DNA from: Methylobacterium sp. J-030 | Lineage (GTDB): Bacteria > Pseudomonadota > Alphaproteobacteria > Rhizobiales > Beijerinckiaceae | Assembly: GCF_022829545.1 (NCBI RefSeq) | Contig: NZ_JAKSYM010000313.1 | Coordinates: forward strand, 1 to 64,000 | Length of the DNA stretch: 64,000 bases | Reading direction: 5' to 3' | In this document: positions 42,305-51,067 of the stretch, piece by piece | How positions within the stretch are numbered: position 1 is the first letter of the stretch | How the letters are laid out: each line of letters starts with the position of its first letter | Notes under the pieces: model-generated | Database searches by the model: none | Seen by the model: the letters and a program-made list of their open reading frames with translations, nothing else | Told to the model about the DNA's origin: nothing | Position numbers and translations under genes: made by a program

Positions 42305-43207
42305 TTACCAGGGCTGTGGGGTAACAAGGCCCTGGCGGGTCACCACCACCCAGTCGCGCCCGCGGCGCTCGACGCCCTCGACACGGCCGAAACCGGGAAG
42401 AATCTCGCCCGGCCCGATTTCCAGGAGCCGGTGCCGGCGGTTCTCCAGGATCGCCATCCCGTCATAGACCTCGCGGACCGCCCAGGCGTCGATCACGGGG
42501 GGCTTGTCGCTCACCGGAGCCTTCGGCTTCACGTCGGCCGGCTTGACATCGGCGAGCTTCGCCTCGGTGATCCTGGCGTCCGTGACCTTGGCCTCGACCA
42601 CCTTCGGCTCGACGCTGCGGGTCTCGGCAAGACTTCCGGTCTGGGACGGCTCGGCTTTGGCGACCGTCGCGGCGCGACGTTCGATCTGGGCTGCGAGGCC
42701 GGCGATTCGGGCGGTTTGCTCCCGCTCGACCTGTTCGAGACGTTCGCCGAGGGCAGCCGTCTTGGCGGTCAGATTCTTGTCGAGCTGCGCAAGGCGCTCG
42801 CCGAGCGCGCCGCTGCGGCTCGACGCCTCCTTGCGTGCGGAGTCGGTGGAGGCGCGCAGGTCGGCCAGGACCTGATGGAGCTGCGCGATATCGCTCCCAA
42901 GGCGCGCGGTCTCGGTCCGGCCGGCATCGAGGGTCGTGCTGAGCGCCGCGACGGCGTCGCTCGACAAAGCGGACGAGCGAGTCAACGCGATGAGGCCGCC
43001 GCCGAACAGGGCGCCGAGCGCGAGGCAGGCGCCCGGAACCGCAAGCCTCCGCCGGTCGATCCGCGACAGCGACCGAAGCACAACCAGCGCAGGCGCAGCG
43101 GTTTTCGGCGCCTTGACGGCATCCGCTGCCGATTCGGCCTGGCCGCTCACCACGGCCTTGAGCAGGTCGTCCGGCGTGGCGGCCGGCTTGGTCTCGGTCT
43201 TGATCAT
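42305..43207 (-). CDS. Membrane-anchored coiled-coil protein, unrecognised
   Basis: This is a 300-aa protein with no family I can name. A cytoplasmic N-terminus of about 60 residues precedes a single membrane helix (AVPGACLALGALFGGGLIAL). A long helical, coiled-coil-prone segment follows, with repeated ALGERLAQLDKNL / ALGERLEQVEREQ units, then a low-complexity run of V/A/K-D repeats (VEAKVTDARITEAKLADVK). It ends in a compact C-terminal domain (VREVYDGMAILENRRHRLLEIGPGEILPG) that looks like a small periplasmic fold. The ATG at 43207 has GGAG upstream; a TTG at 43216 is less likely. Envelope scaffold or tether is the natural guess. Confidence 0.75.
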   Translation of the reverse strand: MIKTETKPAATPDDLLKAVVSGQAESAADAVKAPKTAAPALVVLRSLSRIDRRRLAVPGACLALGALFGGGLIALTRSSALSSDAVAALSTTLDAGRTETARLGSDIAQLHQVLADLRASTDSARKEASSRSGALGERLAQLDKNLTAKTAALGERLEQVEREQTARIAGLAAQIERRAATVAKAEPSQTGSLAETRSVEPKVVEAKVTDARITEAKLADVKPADVKPKAPVSDKPPVIDAWAVREVYDGMAILENRRHRLLEIGPGEILPGFGRVEGVERRGRDWVVVTRQGLVTPQPW

Positions 43208-43290
43208 CGCCCCCAACTCCGCCTGCAGGATGTCGCTGCAAGCGTTCGTTAAGGACGTTTGTTTACGAAAGCCTTACCGGCCGGGCCTGC

Positions 43291-45366
43291 TCAAGCCGCC
43301 AGGCCACGCTTCTTCAGCAGCGGCTCGATGCTCGGCATCCGCCCGCGGAACGCCGTGTAGGCCTCGCGCGGATCCCGCAGGTTGCCGGCGCCGTACACGA
43401 AAGTGCGCAGGCGCTTGGCGGTCTCCGCATCGAAGATGTCGCCGGCCTCTCGGAAGGCGTCGAACGCGTCGGCATCCAGCACCTCCGACCAGAGATAGCT
43501 GTAGTAGCCCGCCGCGTAGCCGTCGCCGGAGAAGATGTGGGCGAAGTGCGGCGTGCGATGCCGCATGCCGATCTCGGCCGGCATGCCGATCCGCCGGAGC
43601 GCTTCGCCCTCGAAAGCCGGCACGTCGAGCCCCGCCTCACCCTCGGCCGAGAGATGGAGCGTCATGTCGACGATCGCCGAGGCGGTGTACTCGACGGTGG
43701 CGAAGCCCTGGTTGAAGGTGCGGGCGGCGAGCAGCTTCCGGAGCAGCGCATCCGGCATCGGCGCCCCGGTCTGGTGATGGCGCGCGTGGGTGCGCAGGAC
43801 TTCCGGCTGCTCCAGCCAGTGCTCGTAGAGCTGCGAGGGCAGTTCCACGAAGTCGCGGGCCACCGCCGTGCCGGAGAGCATCGGATAGGTCACGTCCGAC
43901 AGGAGCCCGTGCAGGGCGTGGCCGAACTCGTGGAACAGGGTGCGCGCGTCGTCGAACGACAACAGCGTGCTCTCGCCCTCCGGCGCCTTGGCGAAGTTCA
44001 TCACGTTGACGATGATCGGCGTGATCGGCCCGTTCAGCCGCTCCTGCGAGCGGAACGCACTCATCCAGGCGCCGGAGCGCTTGGTGGCCCGGGCGAAGTA
44101 GTCGCCCAGGAACAGCCCAACCTCGGATCCGTCCGGGTTGCCGACCCGCCAGACCCGCACGTCGGGGTGGTAGCGCGGCACGTCGGCCAGTTCCTCGAAG
44201 GTCAGCCCGAACAGCCGGGAAGCCGTATCGAAAGCCGCCTGGATCATCCGTTCCAGGGGCAGGTAGGTCTTGATCTCGCTCTCATCGAGATCGTGCTCGG
44301 CGCGCCGCACCTTCTCGGCATAGTGGCGCCAATCATGTGCCTGGAGGGTGAAGTTGTGGCCCTCGTCCTGGATCGCCGCCTGGAGCCGGTCGCGCTCGTC
44401 GCCCGCCCGCGCCCGGGCGGGGGTCCAGACCTCGCGCAGGAGGCCGGTGGCCGCATCGGGGCTCGCCGCCATCGTATCGTCGAGGGCGAAGTGCGCGAAG
44501 CTGTCGAAGCCCAGCAGGCGCGCCCGCTCGGCGCGCAACTGGATGATCTCGGCGGCAATCGCGCGGTTGTCGGTCTCGCCGCCATTCTCACCGCGCCGAG
44601 TCCAGGCCGCGTAGGCGCGCTCGCGCAGGTCGCGGCGGGTGGAGCAGACCAGGAACGGCTCGATGAGCGAGCGCGACAGGGTGATGACGTGGCCCTCCAG
44701 CCCCCGCTCTTCCGCGGCACTCCGGGCGGCGGCTCGCAAGAACGGCGGCAGTCCGGCGAGGTCGTCCTCGGTCTGGAGCGGGAGCGTGAAGCTGCTCTCG
44801 TCGGCCAGGAGGTTCTGGCTGAACCGGGTGCCGAGCTCCGACATCCGGGCCGCGATCTCGGCGATGCGCGCCTTGGCGTCGGATTCGAGCGTCGCGCCGG
44901 CCCGGCGGAAGCGGACACGGTAGCGATCGAGGACACGCCGCTCCTCCGGACCGAGGCCGTCGGCCTCCGCGTCGACCGCCGAGATCCGCGCCCAGAGTTG
45001 CGGGTTCAAGTAGATCGCGCTGCCGTGGCGGGCGAGTTTCGGCCCGATCTCGCGCTCGATCGCCTGCAGCTCCGGGTTCGTGTGGCTGCCGGTCAGGTTG
45101 TAGAAGACGCCGGCGACCCGATCGAGGGCCTGCCCCGCCCGCTCCATGGCCGCCACGGTGTTGGCGAAGGTCGCGGGCGTCGTCTCGGACGCGATGGCCT
45201 CGATCTCGCCGGCATGGGCCGCGAGCGCCGCCTCGAAGGCCGGGCGGTAATGCTCCGGCGTGATCCGCTCGAAGGGCGGAAGCCCGTGGGGCGTGGTCCA
45301 GCGCGCCTCGTGAAAGGGATTGTCCCGCGGCAGGCTGGGGAGCCCGGCTTCAAAGGCGTCCGGCAT
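43291..45366 (-). CDS. M3-family zinc oligopeptidase (Dcp / oligopeptidase A type)
   Basis: This is a 691-aa metallopeptidase, the usual length for oligopeptidase A / peptidyl-dipeptidase Dcp. The zinc-binding HEFGHALHG motif is near residues 478-486, with the third ligand expected in the downstream FVELPSQLYEHW segment. C-terminal motifs HIFSGDGYAAGYYSYLWSEVLDADAF are family-typical. The N-terminus has NPFHEARWTTPHGLPPFERI, as in Dcp relatives. No signal peptide is seen, so it is probably cytosolic and degrades short peptides. It stands alone on the minus strand between a coiled-coil membrane protein and a divergent extensin-like gene. Confidence 0.94.
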   Translation of the reverse strand: MPDAFEAGLPSLPRDNPFHEARWTTPHGLPPFERITPEHYRPAFEAALAAHAGEIEAIASETTPATFANTVAAMERAGQALDRVAGVFYNLTGSHTNPELQAIEREIGPKLARHGSAIYLNPQLWARISAVDAEADGLGPEERRVLDRYRVRFRRAGATLESDAKARIAEIAARMSELGTRFSQNLLADESSFTLPLQTEDDLAGLPPFLRAAARSAAEERGLEGHVITLSRSLIEPFLVCSTRRDLRERAYAAWTRRGENGGETDNRAIAAEIIQLRAERARLLGFDSFAHFALDDTMAASPDAATGLLREVWTPARARAGDERDRLQAAIQDEGHNFTLQAHDWRHYAEKVRRAEHDLDESEIKTYLPLERMIQAAFDTASRLFGLTFEELADVPRYHPDVRVWRVGNPDGSEVGLFLGDYFARATKRSGAWMSAFRSQERLNGPITPIIVNVMNFAKAPEGESTLLSFDDARTLFHEFGHALHGLLSDVTYPMLSGTAVARDFVELPSQLYEHWLEQPEVLRTHARHHQTGAPMPDALLRKLLAARTFNQGFATVEYTASAIVDMTLHLSAEGEAGLDVPAFEGEALRRIGMPAEIGMRHRTPHFAHIFSGDGYAAGYYSYLWSEVLDADAFDAFREAGDIFDAETAKRLRTFVYGAGNLRDPREAYTAFRGRMPSIEPLLKKRGLAA

Positions 45367-45541
45367 TCCATCCTCAGATTCGTGTCAGGCAGCGCGGGCC
45401 GTCGTCGCGGCAATTTGGCGACGGGGCTCGCGCATCCAATCCGGCAGAGAAAATCCTGTTCGCGCCATCCGTCAACCGCGCCGGCGATCCGAAGGGCTGC
45501 TCGCTCGTTTGTGTGAACCGACGCCCACGCTTCGAGGCCCC

Positions 45542-46444
45542 ATGCCGGGACGATCTTTCTTGACGATTCACCGTTCGCCGACGGCCCTGGCGTTCGGCGC
45601 CCTTGCCCTGGTGCTCTCTCTCGCGGCGGGCCGGGCGGCCGAGACGCCGGCCTCGACCGTTCCAGTACCCCCGCCTCTCCCGCCGGAGCGGCCGGAGGCG
45701 CTGAAGGCGCCGCCCGTGCCCGAGGCGCCTCCGCCGACGCCGCCGGCCCGCCCGGCCGAGCTGACGCCCCCCGCTGCCAAACCCAGCGAGGCCACCGAAA
45801 CGCCGGCGGCGGAGAAGCCCGAAATCCCGACTCCGCCCCCGACCCCGCCCGGACGGCCGCCGGAGCTTTCCGGCGAGGCGGCCCTGGCACTTAAGGTCGC
45901 AGCGCCGGACGACACCGCGTGCCGGACCCGGCTGAAGCGGCTCGGCGTCGCGTTCGAGCCCCTGCCGCCGATCGCCGACGGCCAGTGCACGGCGCCGCTG
46001 CCGCTGAAGGTCGTACGGCTCGCCGACGATGTCGCGCTGCCGCAGGGCGCGACGCTCACCTGCCGGTCGGCCGAAGCCCTCGCGCGCTGGGTGACCGAGG
46101 TTCAGATCGAGGCGGATCGGACCCTCAAGCACGGATTGACGGGCCTCGAACTCGGCGGCTCCTACGTCTGCCGCGGTCAGAACCACGACGTCGATGCAAA
46201 GCTCAGCGAGCACGCCTTCGCCAACGCCGTCGACGTGATGGGTTTCACCTTTGCGGGTCGCGGCAGCATCGCGGTGAAGGCGATGCCGGAGGGAACCGAC
46301 GAGGCACAGTTCCTGAACGCCGTCCGCGGCAAGGCCTGCGGCTTTTTCCGCACGGTCCTGGGGCCGGGCACGAACGCGGCCCACGCCAATCACTTCCACC
46401 TCGACGAGCGCGAGCGGACCGCCGGCCATCGTCTCTGTGAATGA
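45542..46444 (+). CDS. Extensin-like secreted protein with Pro-rich stalk
   Basis: This is a 300-aa protein: signal peptide (ALAFGALALVLSLAAGRAAE), then a striking proline-rich stalk (PVPPPLPPERPEALKAPP, PPPTPPARP and so on to about residue 115), then a C-terminal extensin-like (PF06904) domain with CRTRLKRLGVAFEPL, YVCRGQNHDVDAKLSEHAFANAVDV and AAHANHFHLDERER. The last part carries the S-x-H-x-x-x-x-A-x-D and H-x-H motifs of D-Ala-D-Ala/VanY-like metallopeptidases, suggesting peptidoglycan binding or cleavage (inference). The start at 45542 is fixed by the signal. An L,D-transpeptidase gene follows within 75 bases, reinforcing a wall role. Confidence 0.88.
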   Translation: MPGRSFLTIHRSPTALAFGALALVLSLAAGRAAETPASTVPVPPPLPPERPEALKAPPVPEAPPPTPPARPAELTPPAAKPSEATETPAAEKPEIPTPPPTPPGRPPELSGEAALALKVAAPDDTACRTRLKRLGVAFEPLPPIADGQCTAPLPLKVVRLADDVALPQGATLTCRSAEALARWVTEVQIEADRTLKHGLTGLELGGSYVCRGQNHDVDAKLSEHAFANAVDVMGFTFAGRGSIAVKAMPEGTDEAQFLNAVRGKACGFFRTVLGPGTNAAHANHFHLDERERTAGHRLCE

Positions 46445-46518
46445 CGCGGGTGGAACGTTCGGGCAGACGCGGCATTTCTGCGTGCGAAGCGCCTACGCTT
46501 CCGGAGACGGCGATCTCA

Positions 46519-47631
46519 ATGAGTCCGAAACCCTGGCGGCCGGTCCTTGCGGCGCTCTCGGCGACGCTTCTGGCAACCAGCCTCGCGATGCCGGCTGCCG
46601 AAGCCCGCCCGAGCGCGAAAGCCGTGGACCGCGAAGCGCCATCGCCTGCTCTCACCGCGGAGGCCGTCAACACGGCGTCGCTGTCGCCGCCGGCCGATGA
46701 CAGGTCGTCCGCCAAGGGGCAGAGCAAAGACAAGGCGGGGGACGACAAGCCCGATCCGCTGATCGTCAAAGCCCAGGTGCTGCTGGATCGCGCCCACTTC
46801 TATCCCGGCGCCATCGATGGCCTGCTGGGCGACAATTACAAGCGGGCGCTGTCCGCCTTCGCGACGGCGCAGGGCCTTCCCGCCACGCAGGCGCTGACGC
46901 CGGAGGTCTGGGACAAGCTCAAGGCCACGAGCGACAAGCCCGTGGTCACGGACTACACCATCACGGAAGCCGACGTTAAGGGCCCCTACGTCGACACGAT
47001 CCCGCCCAAGATGGAGCAGCAGGCCGATCTGAAGGCGATGAGCTACACGAACCCGCGGGAAATGCTGGCCGAACGCTTTCACATGGCCCGCGCGCTGGTC
47101 ACGACGCTCAATCCGGACAAACCCCTCGACAAGGCCGGTACGACGATCTCGGTGGCGGCAGTAGACCCGATGGGGACCGACAAGCCGAAGGCGAAGGAGT
47201 TGCCGCAGGACCCCAAGGTCGAGCGCATCGAAGTCGACAAGAGCAGTCGCGACGTGCGTGCTTTCGGAACGGACGGGAAACTGTTGGCCTATTACCCCGC
47301 TTCGATCGGCAGCACCGAGAAGCCGGCTCCGAGCGGTGACACGAAGGTCAAGGGCGTCGCGTTCGATCCCGACTATACTTATAACCCGAAATACGCATTC
47401 AAAGGCGTGAAAGCGCAGCACAAGTTCACCATCCAGTCCGGTCCGAATAACCCGGTTGGACTCGTCTGGATCGACCTTGCGATCCCGAGTTACGGTATCC
47501 ACGGGACGCCAGAGCCTGAGAAGGTCGGTAAGACCGAATCCCATGGTTGCATCCGGCTGACCAATTGGAATGCCCGCGATCTTGCGGCCCACGTCGCGCG
47601 CGGTGCGAAGGTCAGCTTCAAGGACGAATGA
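46519..47631 (+). CDS. L,D-transpeptidase with peptidoglycan-binding domain
   Basis: This is a 370-aa secreted enzyme. A signal (RPVLAALSATLLATSLAMPAAEA) is followed by a basic/Ser linker, then a peptidoglycan-binding-1-type helical repeat (VLLDRAHFYPGAIDGLLG, ALSAFATAQGLPATQ). The YkuD catalytic domain ends in GIHGTPEPEKVGKTESHGCI with nucleophile Cys344 in SHGCIRLTNW. It makes 3-3 cross-links in the wall. The ATG at 46519 is preferred over the frame's earlier start at 46441, which overlaps the extensin-like stop. Two genes in a row for wall metabolism suggest one transcript. Confidence 0.92.
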   Translation: MSPKPWRPVLAALSATLLATSLAMPAAEARPSAKAVDREAPSPALTAEAVNTASLSPPADDRSSAKGQSKDKAGDDKPDPLIVKAQVLLDRAHFYPGAIDGLLGDNYKRALSAFATAQGLPATQALTPEVWDKLKATSDKPVVTDYTITEADVKGPYVDTIPPKMEQQADLKAMSYTNPREMLAERFHMARALVTTLNPDKPLDKAGTTISVAAVDPMGTDKPKAKELPQDPKVERIEVDKSSRDVRAFGTDGKLLAYYPASIGSTEKPAPSGDTKVKGVAFDPDYTYNPKYAFKGVKAQHKFTIQSGPNNPVGLVWIDLAIPSYGIHGTPEPEKVGKTESHGCIRLTNWNARDLAAHVARGAKVSFKDE

Positions 47632-47887
47632 CGCCGTCGCCCGCCGATTGGGCGGTCCTCGCTGCGAATATGTAACATCGGTTAACATACTGCGCGAACA
47701 CCGGCCGGGAACGGCTCAGGAACGCTTGACACGTTGCGCGTTACGGGCGACGCCACAGGCTGCCTCGTGAACCGTTCGTCGTGGCGGCGTTGCGTATTTC
47801 TGGACGCCGACCAAGCGGTTCTCGAGTAAAACCAATCGGACGGCTTGGTCCCCGGTGCGGGGGCGCTCGAAGGGAAGACGGCCCGGC

Positions 47888-48277
47888 GTGACTGCTGACT
47901 CCAACGATGATGTTCTCAACGGCGTCCGCGTACTCGTCGTGGAGGATGAGGCTGCGATCTCGATGCTGCTGGAGGACATGCTGCTCGATTTCGGCTGCGC
48001 CGTCGTCGGACCGGCCGCGCGCCTGTCCTCCGCCCTCGAAATGGCCGCCCAGGAGACGTTCGAGGTCGCGATCCTCGATGTGAACGTGGCCGGTGAGCCG
48101 ATCTATCCGGTCGCCGAGGCGATCGCGAAGCGCGATCTCCCGCTGGTCTTCTCGACCGGCTACGGCGGCGCCGGCATCCGGGAGCCGTTCCGTGATCGGC
48201 CGGTGGTTCAGAAGCCCTTCAGTCAAGCTGAGCTGAAGCGCACGCTGATCGGCGCCATCCGCGCTGCCAGAGCTTGA
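47888..48277 (+). CDS. Single-domain response regulator (receiver only)
   Basis: This is a 129-aa CheY-like receiver without output domain. LVVEDEAAISMLLEDML gives the acidic pocket, Asp64 in AILDVNVAG is the phospho-acceptor, and Lys109 in VVQKPFSQAEL completes the site. The GTG at 47888 is chosen; another GTG at 47855 is in frame. No kinase lies nearby. Such stand-alone receivers often shuttle phosphate or compete for a kinase in stress or motility signalling. The gap upstream (47632-47887) is AT-richer near 47670-47700 and may hold its promoter. Confidence 0.88.
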   Translation: MTADSNDDVLNGVRVLVVEDEAAISMLLEDMLLDFGCAVVGPAARLSSALEMAAQETFEVAILDVNVAGEPIYPVAEAIAKRDLPLVFSTGYGGAGIREPFRDRPVVQKPFSQAELKRTLIGAIRAARA

Positions 48278-48293
48278 TCCGGCGGCCGTCGCG

Positions 48294-48683
48294 TCACAGG
48301 CCTTCGATCGTGAACGCGTCGGCGACATGCGCCGGCCATTCACGGGCGCCGACGAATACGGCATCCGCCCGGAACGTCATGCTCGTGCACCAGGGATTGT
48401 GCCCGATCCAGGATCTGACGGCCCTGGAGAAGCGGCGCTTCTTGGCCGCGTCGATCGCCTCCCGGGCGTCATCGCGCCGGGACCGCGCCTTGACCTCCAC
48501 GAACGCGATCGTGTTCCAGCGCTGGACGACGAGGTCGATCTCGCCCCCCGCGAAACTCACGCGCCGGCCGATCGGCCAATAACCCTTCAGCATCAGCGCC
48601 GCCAGGGCCAGCCACTCCGCGCGATGGCCGCGTCGATAGGCCGCCCGGCGCTTCCCGGCCTGTTCAGGCCGCGCATCGGTCAT
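48294..48683 (-). CDS. yraN: YraN family protein (UPF0102)
   Basis: This is a 129-aa protein of the UPF0102 family, with a predicted endonuclease-like (Holliday-junction-resolvase-type) fold of unproven function. Signatures: RRGHRAEWLALAALMLKGY, FAGGEIDLVVQRW and FVEVKARSRRDDAREAI with the acidic/lysine active-site pattern. Its ATG overlaps the rsmI stop (ATGA), so the two are co-translated, a gene pair seen widely in alphaproteobacteria. Confidence 0.94.
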   Translation of the reverse strand: MTDARPEQAGKRRAAYRRGHRAEWLALAALMLKGYWPIGRRVSFAGGEIDLVVQRWNTIAFVEVKARSRRDDAREAIDAAKKRRFSRAVRSWIGHNPWCTSMTFRADAVFVGAREWPAHVADAFTIEGL

Positions 48684-49648
48684 CCCTCGCTCCGCGCCAG
48701 GGCGAGCGCCCGCGTGTAGACGAGGCGGCGCGGCTGCCCGGTCTCATCGGCCACGAGGCTTGCGGCATCCTTGATCGAGTGCCGCTCCAGAGCCGTGCGG
48801 AGCAGGGCATCGAGGGCTTCGTCATCGTCCGCGGTACGCTCCACGGCGGTGGCGGCGCCGATGATCACGACGATCTCGCCCTTCGGCGGCCCGTCCTCGG
48901 CGAAGCGCTGGCTGAGGCCGCCGAGGGTGTCGCGGCGGATCGTCTCGTAGAGTTTGGTCAATTCCCGGGTCACCGCAGCGGGGCGGTCGGTCCCCAGCAC
49001 CGCGGCGGCATCGCTCAGCATCTCGGGCAGCCGGTGCGGCGATTCGAACAGGACCAGCGTGCCCGGCACCTGGATCAATGCCTCCAGGCGGTTGCGCCGG
49101 GCGCCGGCTTTCTGCGGTAGAAACCCCTCGAAGAAGAACCGGTCGGTCGGCAGGCCCGCCGCGACCAGGGCGGTCATCACCGCCGAGGGACCGGGAACCG
49201 GTGTGATCGGGATCCCGGCCTCGATGACCGCCTGGACCAGCTTGTAGCCCGGGTCCGAGACGAGGGGCGTGCCCGCATCCGAGACGAGCGCCAGAGCCGC
49301 GCCGGCCCGCAGCCGGCCGACCATCCGCTCATGCACGGCATCGTTCGAATGCTCGTGATAGGCGAGCAGCGGCGTCGTGATGCCGTAGTGGGCGAGCAGG
49401 TTCCGCGTCACGCGGGTATCCTCGGCAAGAACCGCATCGGCCGCCGCGAGGGTGGCGAGCGCGCGGATGGTGATATCGCGCAGGTTGCCGATCGGCGTGG
49501 CCACGATGTGTAGGCCAGGGGCGAGCGGTTCAGCCTCGCTCGCCAGCCCGAAGGCCGTGAAGGTGGTGCTCCGCGGCCGGTCGGCTGGCTTCTGGGATGG
49601 GACTGTCGGCGACGCGGAGCGCCCCGAGGTGTCGAATCGGCGGGTCAT
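48680..49648 (-). CDS. rsmI: 16S rRNA (cytidine-1402-2'-O)-methyltransferase RsmI
   Basis: This is a 322-aa SAM-dependent methyltransferase that modifies C1402 in the ribosomal decoding centre. Family motifs: LHIVATPIGNLRDITIRAL, LAEDTRVTRNLLAHYGI, LVSDAGTPLVSDPGYKLVQ and PVPGPSAVMTALVAAGLPTDRF. The ATG at 49648 is chosen; an earlier in-frame start adds six residues. The N-terminal ~45 residues are low-complexity and may be partly unstructured. It is divergent from a LpoA-like lipoprotein gene, the conserved alphaproteobacterial arrangement. Confidence 0.95.
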   Translation of the reverse strand: MTRRFDTSGRSASPTVPSQKPADRPRSTTFTAFGLASEAEPLAPGLHIVATPIGNLRDITIRALATLAAADAVLAEDTRVTRNLLAHYGITTPLLAYHEHSNDAVHERMVGRLRAGAALALVSDAGTPLVSDPGYKLVQAVIEAGIPITPVPGPSAVMTALVAAGLPTDRFFFEGFLPQKAGARRNRLEALIQVPGTLVLFESPHRLPEMLSDAAAVLGTDRPAAVTRELTKLYETIRRDTLGGLSQRFAEDGPPKGEIVVIIGAATAVERTADDDEALDALLRTALERHSIKDAASLVADETGQPRRLVYTRALALARSEG

Positions 49649-49783
49649 GGCTGGCGATCTTGCCACACTGGGCGTCTCTCGTCGCGCGGGAGCCGCGTCG
49701 CCGGGAGCAAGTCCTTCGCGGTGCGTTTACATTTTCGGATCCCACGATCACGTTGCCATGGCCTGCCCGAAGGAGACCGCGCC

Positions 49784-51067
49784 ATGACGCGCCTGATCGG
49801 CGCGCCGGTCCGTCTTGCGCGCGTCACCGCCCTGAGCGCCCTCATGTGCGCAGCGCTGCTGCCCCTCGGCGGCTGCCTCGGCAGCGATGATGGCCGGCGC
49901 AGGCCGCCTCCGCAGGCCAGCCTCGCACCCCCCGTCGAGGTGCCGCAGGCGGTTCCGTCGGCAGCCACGCCGGTGCCGGGCGTGCCTGGGTCGGTCACCC
50001 CCATGGCGTCGCCCGGGCCGCGGATCGGCGGCGGCTCGGTGAAGGTCGCCCTCGTCCTGCCGCTTACCGGACAGGGATCGGCCGTCGGCACCGCCATGCG
50101 CAACGCCGCGCAGCTGGCCTTCGAGGAGGCGCAGCAGCCGGACCTGACGATCCTCGTGGAGGACGACCGTGGCACGCCCGACGGGGCGCGGGACGCCACC
50201 CAGGAGGCCCTGCGGCAGGGCGCCGAGATCGTCCTCGGCCCCCTCTTCGCCGGCAGCGTCCAATCCGCGGCCGCGGTGGCGAAGACAAGTGGCAAGCCGG
50301 TGATCGGCTTCTCGACCGACGTCACCGTGGCTGCACTCAACGTCTATCTCCTGAGCTTCCTGCCGCAGCCGGAGGTCGACCGGGTGGTCGAGGATTCGGT
50401 GGCGGGCGGCAAGCGCTCCTTCGCCGCGCTCATCCCCGAGACCGCCTACGGCAACGCCGTCGAGGCGGCCTTCCGCGAGACGGTGGCACGCCGGGGCGCC
50501 CGCGTGGCGGCGGTGGAACGCTACCCGGCGGGCGCTCCGGGCCCGGCGGTGGAGCGGTTGGCCCGCGTCATCACGGGTCCCGGCGCGACGGCCGACGCGC
50601 TGTTCATCCCGGACACCGCCGAGACGCTGCCGGCCGTCGCCGCCGCGCTGACCAAGGCCGGCTTCTCCCCGGCCCGGGTGCGGCCGGTCGGCACGGCCCT
50701 GTGGAACGAACCGGCGCTGTTCGCCCTCCCGGCCCTTCAGGGCGGCCATTTCGCCGCGCCGGACCGCAGCGGCTTCTCGGCGTTCAGCGGGCGTTATCAG
50801 GCGCGGTTCGGCGCCGTTCCGCCACGCGTCACATCCCTGACCTACGACGCCGTCACGCTCGCCGCGGCGCTCGCCCGGCAATACGGCTCGCAGCGCTTCG
50901 CGGGAGCGACCTTGACCAACGGAGCCGGTTTCGCCGGGGTGGACGGCACCTTCCGCTTCCGTCCCGACGGGCAGAGCGAACGAGCGCTGGCCGTCTACGA
51001 GATCCGCAACAACGCCGCGACGGTGGTGAGCCCGGCCCCTCGGGTTCTGGCCAAGCCCGGCCTCTGA
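49784..51067 (+). CDS. Penicillin-binding protein activator-like lipoprotein (LpoA-like)
   Basis: This is a 427-aa outer-membrane lipoprotein candidate. The signal ends in a lipobox-like LPLGGCLGS with the modified Cys near residue 31, then a Pro/Ala-rich linker to about 85, then a periplasmic-binding-protein type 1 fold (KVALVLPLTGQGSAVGTAMRNAA, GAEIVLGPLFAGSVQSAAAVA). LpoA proteins activate class A penicillin-binding proteins; this assignment rests on domain layout and divergence from rsmI-yraN. A leucine/amino-acid binding-protein relative is the alternative. The ATG at 49784 has an AGGAG site. Its stop directly abuts the hemW stop. Confidence 0.87.
   Translation: MTRLIGAPVRLARVTALSALMCAALLPLGGCLGSDDGRRRPPPQASLAPPVEVPQAVPSAATPVPGVPGSVTPMASPGPRIGGGSVKVALVLPLTGQGSAVGTAMRNAAQLAFEEAQQPDLTILVEDDRGTPDGARDATQEALRQGAEIVLGPLFAGSVQSAAAVAKTSGKPVIGFSTDVTVAALNVYLLSFLPQPEVDRVVEDSVAGGKRSFAALIPETAYGNAVEAAFRETVARRGARVAAVERYPAGAPGPAVERLARVITGPGATADALFIPDTAETLPAVAAALTKAGFSPARVRPVGTALWNEPALFALPALQGGHFAAPDRSGFSAFSGRYQARFGAVPPRVTSLTYDAVTLAAALARQYGSQRFAGATLTNGAGFAGVDGTFRFRPDGQSERALAVYEIRNNAATVVSPAPRVLAKPGL

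Noticed and set aside
43537-45516. A 659-codon plus-strand frame opposite the M3 peptidase
   Set aside because: Low-complexity antisense of a clear HEFGH peptidase; no domain or ribosome site.
47719-47742. GGAAC...CGTT resembling a general-stress EcfG promoter upstream of the response regulator
   Set aside because: The spacer is 15 bases, shorter than the usual 16-17 or more, and the motif is weak in this GC-rich context.
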